64,000 nucleotides of DNA from Marthasterias glacialis (lineage: Eukaryota; Echinodermata; Asteroidea; Forcipulatida; Asteriidae): assembly GCA_911728455.2 (NCBI GenBank), contig OU452226.1, forward strand, positions 17,873,938 to 17,937,937, written 5' to 3'. How positions within the stretch are numbered: the first letter of the stretch is position 1; each line of letters opens with the position of its first letter. This document shows, one piece after another, positions 30,951 through 42,299 of the stretch. The translations under genes were made by a program, and so were the position numbers. Below the pieces are notes generated by a model. The model was not told the DNA's origin. It saw only the letters and a list, made by a program, of their open reading frames with translations, and made no database searches.

Positions 30951-31730
30951 GTGGTGGACCTGAAGAGACATCGCATATCGCAAACGTGTGCACATACGTA
31001 TGCGATGTTGCAAAATTTATTGCGATTATGTGCGAAAAAGTATGCGATGTTGTGAAATTTATCGCGAATATGTGCATACACATATATGATGTCGTAAAAT
31101 TTATCGCGAATATGTGCGCATACGTTTGCAAATTTTTTTTTTAGTGACCGAGGGAGTAACGCAAGTGGCCCTGGTCCCATTTTGTATACCAAAGATACTA
31201 CAAAGCAGGAGCCTGGGAACCAGGCAGGTACTGTTAGCGTGGACATCTCTAGCCAGCCACATATGGGTGATGGTACAGTAATGTAATACATGACCATGAG
31301 AAAAGCATGAGGAACAGTGCACGCGAAGTTAAATTAGTCAGACCCTCATTTTATCTATCTGTATGGCTAGATTCAAGACTAGCTGCTACAACTCCCCAGT
31401 TCATTAGGAATTTTATTGAAAAGTATGCAACAAAAGTATGCAAAAAATGTCACGACATTACTAATAAAATGACACATGTATACGCATATATTCCCGAACT
31501 GTTTCACGACATTGCATACGTGTACGCACATTTTTTGGCAATAAATTTTGCAACATCGCATACGTATGCGCACAAGTTTGTAATAAATTTGGCAAAATCG
31601 AATACATATGCCACTTGTTTTTGATAAATTCACAACATCGCATACATGTGTGCACATATTTGCGATAAATTTCACATCACATATGTAAGTGAACACATTT
31701 GCGATATGCAATGTCTCTTCAGGGCCACCA
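30951..31730. mobile_element. ~780-bp element with long terminal inverted repeats made of subrepeats
   Basis: The left end 'ggtggacctgaagagacatc' is matched by the inverted right end 'gatatgcaatgtctcttc' plus 'agggccacc' (reverse: ggtggccctgaagagacatt). Inside both ends are 3-5 tandem subrepeats of ~45-55 bp containing 'gcgatgttgtgaaatttatcgc' pieces and 'gcgcatacgt', in opposite orientation on the two sides (30975-31130 and about 31440-31720). The centre (31135-31440) has no transposase. A non-autonomous TIR/foldback element is the best reading. Flanking bases (aactgt / ataatta) give no obvious target duplication. Confidence 0.75.
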
Positions 31731-34700
31731 TAATTAACCCATGTTGGCTTGCTGTTTACCATACTGAGTCTACATTGTGGAAGTAACTGTCTAATGGCGA
31801 AACAGCACGGCAAAACTCATCAATATTTCATGTTTACAATACAGTGTCCAAGTAACAACTGTTTTAGTATGTCTATTATAACAATAGTCCAGGACAAATG
31901 CCTCATTTTTTCATATAAACTTCAAACAAGTTGCAACAGACTTATTTTTTCACTACAGAGCAATTTGGTAAGGTCCCCAGAATGACCTACTGAAAATCCA
32001 CTTAAATCCACTGTGGAAATTTTCCTCATTTGCGTCTTGATCTCTAAATCCACTCTATTTATGAAAAAAAAACATTTTCATTACAATATCAATAATTGTA
32101 AGCCTCACTTTAAACAAGTGGCTAAATTGAGTTACTTATCTAACTAAATGTACTGTTTTTGAGGGGGAAACACATACGAAACAAATCAGAAACAATCAGA
32201 CATCACAAACCCGCAAAGATGGAGAAAAACAACAAAGAGAAAGGAACCGGGCGGTTTTAGACGGGGTGGAGGCGGGTGAGGAAAAACAAAAAAGGCCAAT
32301 GTAACTGTATGTGCTTATTTGCTTGTTGTTACAATAAAGGCAAAGCTAACTCTATGAGTTAGGCGCATATACAATGCTGTTGCTATGTAGGGAACTTTCA
32401 ACCAATCAGAGGCGACAGCATTGTGGCGCTGTTCACTAGAGCCAATGAACACCAACCATGGCCCGAACCTGGATACTCAGGAATCGCATTGCAAAACCAA
32501 GCTGCATTTTGTATTTCTTTTCTTTAAACAGCGCAGAAGTCCCGTGTTCCATAAGCGCGATTAAGTATGCACTTAATCCTTCCTTTAAAAGCCATTTTAT
32601 AACAGTTGTATGTCATGACATTGATTTCAATCACGTTGCTGTTTTATAAACTACCAGTATTCTACTATAAAAGAGGTTTATTTTGAGTGATGCACTACCG
32701 CCATTGGTTGACGATGTATATATAGCAACCCGCGTGTTTCTTTATTTGCAATGTAAATCACTGTATAAAAAGGGGGGCAGTAACGATTGATGGAAAAGTG
32801 AGCATTTATACCTAGGCTTGCAGAATTTTAAGTAGACAAAAAAAACACTCAGTTTTGAAAGCCCTTTCTTTGGATGATTTCAGCTTCAAAACTGTGACTT
32901 TCTTGCGTTGAAAAGCATCCGATTGCAGAATCTGCCCAAACATTCCGACATGCAACATCATGAACAGAAATTCCCTGTAGAATTTTCATTTCAGCCAATC
33001 GAAGGTCTCTGGTATAAACTCTGGAATATTTCACAAATGTGAACTAATAAAAGCCTCGATCGAAAAAACAAATGCAACAATCATCATGTACTGTACCGCA
33101 CTTTCCTATGAAGGATGTCATGTTTGTTTACATTTCAACCCACTACAGGTAACGTGACCTAAGTTGTGCAATCGGTCTATTCAAACTGAAGTTTGTGTTA
33201 GCATTTTTATTAAACAAGCCTCCTTTTAGCGCCTTTGTCATGATGATCTGAAGTGGAGGTAAAAAACAAATACATTGTCTGCATGCAAGTAGAAAAAACA
33301 AATAAACAAAAACATTGAAATTACTACATAAAAGCTTACAGCATTTAATTTTTAATCTCAAAGACCAGATTTCAAATGGAGTCACCTGGGGGCATATCAT
33401 TTGGGTGCAACAAAAAGATGGATTCCAAGGTCAAGTTCAGTTTTGTGAGGCACTCATTTTTCAATAGAGTCCGTATAAAAGCAGGGAGGGGGAAGTCTCT
33501 GATCTCACGTTAAAATGGTGTAAAATGTCATTTTATTTGATATTCTTTCTGAGCGAAATAAATATGAAACTTGAAGTAATTGAATATCAACAACGGGTTT
33601 GTACATTCCAAACAGTTCCAAAGAGGAATTTATGCTTCAGTAAATTGGTCAAATTCATTCCTTTTTTTTTATAAAATAAATCAAAATTGAAGAGAAAAAA
33701 AATCTGTATGAAAGGTACAGATCCATAATTTGTGACGTCATTAGACTTTTGGGATTTTGACAAAATTCTATTTGGAAAGATGTTACAAAAATGGCATTTT
33801 ACACCTTTTTAACATACCGTAAGTTTAGAGGGTTGTGCACCATTTGTTTGACCAAAATGATAATAATTATCTGAAATCAAAAGTCACATGTTATATTTCA
33901 AACCATCTATTTTGTTGAATTAAGTGATTGGTCAAAACCTATTAGGAAAACAAATGTCATGAAACTGATAATTCATTTCACAGTGAAACCATTTTGGTTT
34001 TATTTCCTTCACAAATGTATTTTGTACACATTTAATTATAAATCCTTCAAAGCTTCCAAAATGCATTCTGAAAATTTTTCTTTTATCATCAACTTAAACA
34101 TTCTCTCCCAGGTCTTCTCATCTTAGAAACTGTTGGCCTTGCAGTATTAACAGAGATGACATGAAGATTGTCTTCATTTTCAACCTTTCCTGTGTGATTC
34201 ATTTTGTAAAGTAGTTATAATTCTCTAGCTGGTTCTTGTTCTTGGAAAGTTTTCTCTATTTTGATGTCTTCCAAAAGCATTACCAAGCGATTTATTTTCT
34301 CTGTACCACTCTTGACTGAAAGTTATAATCCCTGTATGAAGTGCATATTGATGTGACATTGCAGTATGTATGTCCCTAACGTTAACAAAAATGTCATTCT
34401 GTGGTTAATTTCAAAGTAGTAGGTATCCTCAAAGACTTGTCCATTGAACTTGTCCATGTAGGTCTTTAAAAAAAGTCACTTTGCTCACAATAAAAGAGCA
34501 CTTTTCATGTGCAGCTTGGTAGACTATGACATTACATCAATGTAGTAGATGCTCAATGTGCTTGTTGGGCTTCCATATGTACATGTACAATGTATATGAA
34601 GTTCCTGTGGTACAACTCCATCTGATGTGCTGTCAGAAAGGGTACTAGGTCTGCCTGCTATCAGGGAGGATTATTTCCATTCAGGATCCTCAGCAGACGT

Positions 34701-35640
34701 CTGAATGCATACCCTTAGAAAAAAAAGAACAAGCAAACACTAAATAGATTATTACAAATACTAGAAAATATTGACATTGTCATATCAAAGTGGTTGCATG
34801 GAATCTTGGATCTTGGATCTACCACTCTGCAGTGATTTGAACTGTGGACCAAGTGACCTGACTGTTCAGTTAAGATAAAGTTGACTTGCTTTGAACGGCC
34901 ATTTCTGGGTACAACCTGTGTGACTTGCACCAACACAAAATCATGAGCAAAGTATACCAATGAGGAGTTTCAAACAATGGTGGTTAATTTCTCTGATCAC
35001 AATCTGTCCTAAAGAGAATTATGCATCTCACTGTGCCTGAAGCAAGGTGCTAAACTTGCTCCCCATTCTCTCAAAATTTATGTAAGAAGTTTGTTCACCA
35101 ACTGCGCTGCAGCTCAGACCCACTCAGGCAGGAGGGTAACTTTCCTTGAATTTTCTACCCTTGAGGTAATTTTAGAACAGGTCCTTTTGATCGGTAAGCA
35201 GTTGGAACAGCCAATTTAATTTTCTCAAAAACTGAACTTATCTGCTTTTTAATAATTTCAATTCCTGTTCTCAGGTGACATTTTGCGAAGGGTCAAATAG
35301 CATGTGACACTCAAAGGTTGTGCTGATGCATTCATACTAATAGAATTGACATTGAGTACTGGCATGTATTGATCAAGTGAATTAGTGCCCATGTAAGCTT
35401 GCATGCCAATGCACGTTTGGCTGTTAGTGCTGAATGTGCAATAGCCGATAAGTCTTAATCTACCCTTGCTATGCATTTATCATTCATTTAATACCAGGTA
35501 AACATGGCTATGTGACCAACTTTCAACCAAGGCACTGCATAAACTGCCTGGGGAATTTATGAACAATTGACCCGCTAAAACAAGCCAGTAGCCTCACAAC
35601 TCAAGAAGTAATGGGTCTAAATAAAACAAGGTTTTACCAG
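31731..35640. other. Long non-coding stretch
   Basis: AT-rich, no coding exon that I can support on either strand. 32330-32440 has sequence reminiscent of a MITE end ('caatgctgttgctatgtagg', 'ccaatcagaggcgacagc') with partial self-complementarity. A TATA-like 'gatgtatatatagcaa' lies at about 32712. 33650-33720 is a T-rich/A-rich stretch. Minus ORFs at 33143-33400 and 34715-34960 look like chance ORFs. Confidence 0.4.
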
Positions 35641-36790
35641 CAGTTAGCTTCAGTAGTCTTGCAGCCAAACATCAACATTTCTGACAATCCAATGACATCC
35701 TCACCCTGAAAATGACGAGTAAGTGGTAATGCTCCAAATGCCCTTCAAACATATGTTCAATGGGATTGGTGTCAACAGAGCTGTCAGGGAGGGAAAAACA
35801 AGAATTTTAGAATGGCAATATCTTCCCGAATGTTGCAAGGATCTGGACAAATGTGACACTGTTGAAAAGTCCCACTCAAAGGGAGGATGCCATGGGCCAG
35901 AGAATGAGGCCATCCCCAAGAAGTTAAAATATTGACATGGCTGTTTGAGAGTATGAACATTGGCCCAACAAGGGTGCTGATCTGCCCCCCAAAATTGATA
36001 GCATCCTATTCATTAATCCAGAAATAATGGCAAAGTAAAATTGATTTTACCTGCAGGTAAGTTCCAGTACACCTGCATCTGAATATCAAACTTTCCCAGC
36101 CTTCCAGTAACATCTTCATCCCCAAAATGATGAGTAGGCGGTGAAGCTCCCAATGCCCTTTTAACACACGTTCACTGGGATTTCTATACACAGAGCTGTC
36201 AGAGAGTATAAGAAAGACTTAATAACAGCCACATCACCCCTAATATTACAAATGTGACACTGTTGGAAAGCCCCACTCAAAGGCTCTCTGGCAATGCAGA
36301 TTTAGAAGTTGTGAATTAAAAAAGACAGGGTACCAGGTGCTAGTACAAGAAGGCAACCCAAAAATTTATAAATAATATTTACAGGGCTGTTTGTGTACGT
36401 GAACAATGGCCAAGTGAGGATGCTGAACTCCAACTAAAATAAAAATACCGGCCCAAAAACATTTGGCAGCCTCCCGGTCCATAACTCCAGCAATAATGGT
36501 GCTAGAAATAACTTCTTTTTACCTGCAGTTAGCTCATTTAGTCTTGCATCCATGAATTAAACTTTCCCGGACAACCAATGGCACCTTCATTCCAGAATCG
36601 TTGAGTAAGTGGTGATGCTCCCAATGCCCTTCTAACACTCGCTCAATGACATTTTTCTACACAGAGCTGTCAAAGAAACAAAACAAGAGTTAACAATGGC
36701 CATACCTCCACTAATTTTGTAAGAAACTGGACAAGTATGATACTATTGGGAAGCCATACTCAAGGGCTCCCTGACAATGTATAATAAAGG
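35640..36790 (-). repeat. Three tandem copies of a ~450-bp unit with a shared protein-like segment
   Basis: Copies at about 35640-35940, 36050-36350 and 36530-36790 share 'ctcccaatgcccttctaaca', 'cacagagctgtca' and 'tgacactgttg...aagcc...actcaa'. Read on the minus strand each contains a similar frame: DSSVDTNPIEHMFEGHLEHY / DSSVYRNPSERVLKGHWELH / DSSV-stop-KNVIERVLEGHWEH, followed by HLL or RLL and hydrophobic residues. Copy 3 has an internal stop. All have a donor-like 'gtaa' after the conserved block. The pattern suggests a triplicated, decaying exon. The family is not recognised. Confidence 0.6.
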
Positions 36791-37270
36791 GTTTTGAGAA
36801 AGGTTTCAGCCAAAAAATGGTGGATAACTAACGCAGATTCGGACTTGCAAATTAGAGCCTTGGTCCCAGGGGGAAATGCCCTCTGTACATGGTAGAGCAA
36901 AAATGACTTGGAAATGTTGGTCAAAAAATCACAGATTTTCAGGGGGGTAATGTAAAATTTGGGTTTTTTTTGACCCGAAAAGTTTTAGCCGAAAAATGGT
37001 GGATATTTCCAAAACTAACGAAGATACCGACTTGCAAATTGGAGCCCTGGTACCGAGGGATTTGCCTTTTTTACATGGTAGAGCAAAAACGACTTTGAAA
37101 CTTTGGTCCAAAACTTCAGGTTTTTTTTAGGGGGCTAGTGTAAAATTTGTGTTTTTGAACCTTAAAGTTTCAGCTGAAAAATGAAACATATTTCCCGTAC
37201 TATCACAGATCCGAGCTTGTAAATTAGAGCCCTGGTGCCGGGGGATTTGCCCTTTTTATATGGCCGAGCA
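36791..37270 (+). repeat. Divergent satellite monomers at the array's outer edge
   Basis: About 2.5 units of the ~185-bp family: 'cttgcaaattagagccttgg', 'catggtagagcaaaaatgac', 'ggtcaaaaaatcacagattt' and 'aggggggtaatgtaaaattt', then repeats at +180 and +360. They are far more diverged from each other than the units after 39 kb. The third unit is cut at 'atggccgagcaatttttt'. Confidence 0.9.
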
Positions 37271-38300
37271 ATTTTTTTTTTATAAAACAAGTTATTACAT
37301 TATTGTGACTAAATAGACATCATAGATAGCGATTAAATTTTTTTTTACATTTAAACAAATTATTTAGCACTGGAAAATACCGTCCGAAATATTCTGTTTC
37401 GAGCGGCCTTTGCAAACGAAAGTCAAAACGGCTCACAGCACTAAATGTATGCTAATGATATGCATATGACCCCTTGATGTCACTGTATCCCCACACACAC
37501 TTTCTGGACTGCATGCACTGTACGTCTGTGTATGTTTACACACACAAATAGAAACATTTTCCATCTAGTTTTCACATTTTTTAATCTACACCAACATTGG
37601 GTAAAACATGTGTGGTTACAGATGAGATCGACGACTTGACAAAGTTTTGCTTATAAATAATGTACGATCACATTCCAGCACTTACCAGTTGGTGTTCATG
37701 AGACAATCTGTATCTTCACAGTGAGGAGGAGCGTCTGCGGCTTCCTGGGCGTCCCTGGGCTCCACTTCGCCAGCTGGGGTCGTCGGCTAGAAGCGATAAG
37801 ATTCAACACCCCGAACAACCACTGCTGGACTAGCCGCACCTCAGGGCATTTCAAGTTCACCCACCGTCGTGTTGTTCAGCCCTACAAACTTCTCCCAAAT
37901 CGCTGGACGACCGACTCAGAAGAGTCGCCCACATTATTGGTTATTTCATAAGTTGTAAATGTGCATGTACAAGGAGAATGTTCAGTACACAGACTTGTTA
38001 ATAATACAGTACTCGTCCAATCGATCGTGCACTGAACCAAATACAAGCCAACTTACCCACAAAATTAGGCCAAAACCCCCAAATTCCTTGTAATATAAAT
38101 TGCTCCCTGTTATGTGTGTGTTGACTTGTAAGTTCAAAAGTCAAATTCACTGCCCTTTTGTTTTTAAATCTTGAGTTTTGTGGGCATCTTTGGTAACTTC
38201 CATATACAAACAATGAATCAAAATCAATTTGGGATAGAGTGACGTCATGAGTCGTTTGTCAAGTGGATTGCGTGACCTTGCATTTTTCTGATTTTGTGCT
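37271..38300. other. Unique island between satellite blocks; one possible exon
   Basis: About 1 kb of non-satellite DNA. On the minus strand 37688-37770 is open and reads VEPRDAQEAADAPPHCEDTD then CLMNTNW, ending at a donor-like 'gtaagtgctgg'. The plus strand has a 76-codon ORF at 37721-37951. GC content is higher here than around it. Neither reading frame shows a known domain, so I make no gene call. Confidence 0.35.
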
Positions 38301-41300
38301 TGTTTTTTTTTTTTTTTTAATGTTTTAAAGACATTTCCAAAACTAACACAGATCTGGACTTGCAAATTAGGGCGATGGTACCGAGGGATAGGCCTTCTTC
38401 ACATGGTAGAGCAAAAACAACTTTGAACTTTTGGTCCAAAACTTCAGTTTTTTTAAGGGGGGTAGTGTAAAATTTGGGGGTTTTTTTTAAGCTTAAAATT
38501 TCAGCTGAAAAATGAAACATATTTCCCGAACTAACGCAAATCCGAACTTGCATATTCACAGATCCGAGCTTGCAAATTAGAGCCCTGGTACTGGGGGATT
38601 TGCCCTTTTTATATGGCAGAGCAAAAACGACTATGAATCTTTGGTCCAGAACTTCAGTTTTTTTAGGGGGGTAAAGTAAAATTTGTGTTTTTTGATCCTT
38701 CAAGTTTGAGCTGAAAAATAAAAGACATTTCCAAAACTAACGCAGATCTGGACTTGCAAATCAGGGCAATGGTAACCGAGGGATAGGCCCTCTTCATATG
38801 GTAGAGCAAAAACCACTTTGAACTTTTGGTCCAAAACTTCAGTTTTTTTAAGGGGGTAGTGTAAAATTTGTGGGTTTTTTTTAAGCTTAAAGTTACAGCT
38901 GAAAAATGAAACATATTTCCGAACTAAAGCAGATCCGAACTTGCAAATTAGAGCACTGGTTCTGGGGGATAATTCTCTCTGGACATGGTAGAGCAAAAAC
39001 GACATTGAAATTTTGGTCCAAAACTCCCATTTCTTTTAGGGGGGTACTAAAAAATATGTGCTTTTTGACCCTAAAACTTTCAGACTAAAACTTGTGGATG
39101 TTTCCGGAACTAACGCTTATCCGGACTTGCAAATTAGAGCACTGGTACTGGGGGATATTCCCTCTTGACGTGGTAGAGCAAAAACGACTTTGAAATTTTA
39201 GTCCAAAACTCCAATATTTTTCAGGGGGGTACTGTAAAATTGGTGCTTTTTGTCCCCCAAAACTGGTGGATGTTTCCCGAACTAACGCTCATCCGGACTT
39301 GCAAATTAGAGCAGTAGTACTGGGGGATATTCCCTCATGACATGGTAGAGCAAAAACGACTTTGAAATTTTGGTCCAAAACTCCAATTTTGTTTAGAGGG
39401 GTACAAAAAGATATGGTTTTTTTTACCATAAAACTTTCAGCCTGAAAAACTTGTGGATGTTTCCCGAACTAACGCTCATCTGGACTTGCAAATTAGAGCA
39501 CTGCTACTGGGGGATATTCCCTCTTGACATGGTAGAGCAAAAACGACTTTGAAATTTTGGTCCAAAACTCCCATTTTTTAAGGGGGGTACTGAAAAATTT
39601 GTGTTTTTTGCCCCTTAAACTTTCAGCCCCAAAACTTGTGGATGTTTCCCGAACTAACGCTCATCCGGACTTGCAAATTAGAGCACTGGTACTGGGGGAT
39701 ATTCCCTCTTGACATGGTAGAGCAAAAACGACTTTGAAATTTTGGTCCAAAACTCCAATATTTTTCAGGGGGTACCGTAAAATTGGTGCTTTTTGACCCT
39801 AAAACTTTCAGCCCCAAAACTGGTGGATGTTTCCCGAACTAACGCTCATCCGGACTTGCAACTTAGAGCAATAGTACTGGGGGATATTCCCTCTTGACAT
39901 GGTAGAGCAAAAACGACTTTGACATTTTGGTCCAAAACTCTCATTTTTTTTAGAGGGGTACGAAAAAATATGTGCTTTTTGACCCTAAAACTTTCAGCCC
40001 CCAAAATGGTGGATATTTCCCGAACTAACGCTTATCCGGACTTGCAAATTAGAGCACTGGTACTGGGGGATATTCCCTCTTGACATGGTAGAGCAAAAAC
40101 GACTTTGTGATTTTGGTCCAAAACTCCAATATTTTTTAGGGGGGTACTAAAAAATATGTGCTTTTTGACCCTAAAACTTTCAGCCCCAAAACTGGTGGAT
40201 GTTTCCCGAACTAACGCTCATCCGGATTTGCAAATTAGAGCACTCGTACTGGGGGATATTCCCTCTTGACATGGTAGAGCAAAAACGACTTTGAAATTTT
40301 GGTCCAAAACTCCAATTTTGTTTAGAGGGGTACAAAAAAATATGGTTTTTTTTACCATAAAACTTTCAGCTCGAAAAACTTGTGGATGTTTCCCGAACTA
40401 ACGCTCATCCGGACTTGCAAATTAGAGCACTGGTACTGGGGAATATTCCCTCTTGACATGGTAGAGCAAAAACGACTTTGAAATTTTGGTCCAAAACTCC
40501 CATTTTTTTTAGGGGGGTACTGAAAAATTGTGTTTTTTGCCCCTTAAACTTTCAGTCTAAAAATAGTGGATACTTCCCGAACTAACGCTTATCCGGACTT
40601 GCAAATTAGAGCACTGGTACTAGGGGATATTCCCTCTTGACATGGTAGAGCAAAAACGACTTTGTGATTTTGGTCCAAAACTCCAATATTTTTTAGGGGG
40701 GTACTAAAAAATATGTGCTTTTTGACCCTAAAACTTTCAGCCCCAAAACTGGTGGATGTTTCCCGAACTAACGCTCATCTGGACTTGCAAATTAGAGCAC
40801 TCGTACTGGGGGATATTCCCTCTTGACATGGTAGAGCAAAAACGACATTGAAATTTTGGTCCACAACTCCAATTTTTTTTAGGGGGGTACTAAAAAATAT
40901 GTGCTTTTTGACCCTAAAACTTTCAGCCCCAAACCTGGTGGATGTTTCCTGTACTAGCTGATCCGGACTTGCAAATTAGAGCACTAGTACTGGGGGATAT
41001 TCCCTCATGACATGGTAGAGCAAAAACGACTTTGACATTTTGGTCCAAAACTCCAATATTTTATAGGGGGTTACTAAAAAATATGTGCTTTTTGACCCTA
41101 AAACTTTCAGCCCCAAAACTTGTGGATGTTTCACGAACTAACGCTTATCCGGACTTGCAAATTAGAGCACTGGTACTGGGGGATATTTCCTCTTGACATG
41201 GTAGAGCAAAAATGACTTTGAAATTTTAGTCTAAAACTCCAATTTTTTTTAGGGGGGTACTGTAAAATTTGTGCTTTTTGATCCTTCAAGTTTGAGCTGA

Positions 41301-42299
41301 AAAATAAAAGACATTTCCAAAACTAACGCAGATCTGGACTTGCAAATCAGGGCAATGGTACCGAGCAAAAACCACTTTGAACTTTTGGTCCAAAACTTCA
41401 GTTTTTTTAAGGGGGTAGTGTAAAATTTGTGGGGTTTTTTCAAGCTTAAAGTTTGAGCTGAAAAATGAAACATATTTCCGAACTAAAGCAGATCCGAACT
41501 TGCAAATTAGAGCACTGGTACAGGGGGATATTCCCTCTTGACATGGTAGAGCAAAATATGACTTTGAAATTTTAGTCTAAACCTCCAATTTTTTTTAGGG
41601 GGGTACTGTAAAATTTGTGCTTTTTCACCCTAAAACTTTCAGCCCCAAAACTGGTGGATGTTTCCTGTACTAGTGCATCCGGACTTGCAAATTAGAGCAC
41701 TCGTACTGGGGGATATTCCCTCTTGACATGGTAGAGCAAAAACGACTTTGACATTTTGGTCCACAACTCCAATATTTTTTAGGGGGGTACTAAAAAATAT
41801 GTGCTTTTTCACCCTAAAACTTTCAGCCCCAAAACTGGTGGATGTTTCCCGAACTAACGCTCATCCGGATTTGCAAATTAGAGCACTGGTACTGGGGGAT
41901 ATTCCCTCTTGACATGGTAGAGCAAAAACGACTTTGAAATTTTAGTCCAAATCTGCAATATTTTTCAGGGGGGTACTGAAAAATTTGTGTTTTTTGACCC
42001 TAAAACTTTAAGCCCCAAAACTGGTGGATGTTTCCCGAACTAACGCTCATCCGGATTTGCAAATTAGAGCACTGGTACTGGGGGATATTCCCTCTTGACA
42101 TGGTAGAGCAAAAACGACTTTGAAATTTTGGTCCAAAACTCCAATTTTGTTTAGAGGGGTCCTAAAAAATATGTGCTTTTTGACCCTAAAACTTTCAGCC
42201 CCAAAACTTGTGGACGTTTCCCGAAATAACGCTCATCCGGATTTGCAAATTAGAGCACTGGTACTGGGGGATATTCCCTCTTGACATGGTAGAGCAAAA

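Noticed and set aside
37721..37951. 76-codon plus ORF in the unique island as a gene
   Set aside because: No domain, no splice or start context, and an equally open frame on the other strand. It was described only as a possible exon region.
38317..39005. Overlapping 83-128-codon minus ORFs with FYTTPLKKLKF-like motifs as a gene family
   Set aside because: They follow the satellite monomer and change with its linker. Similar ORFs recur at 41249, 43859, 46640 and 60912 by repeat periodicity only.
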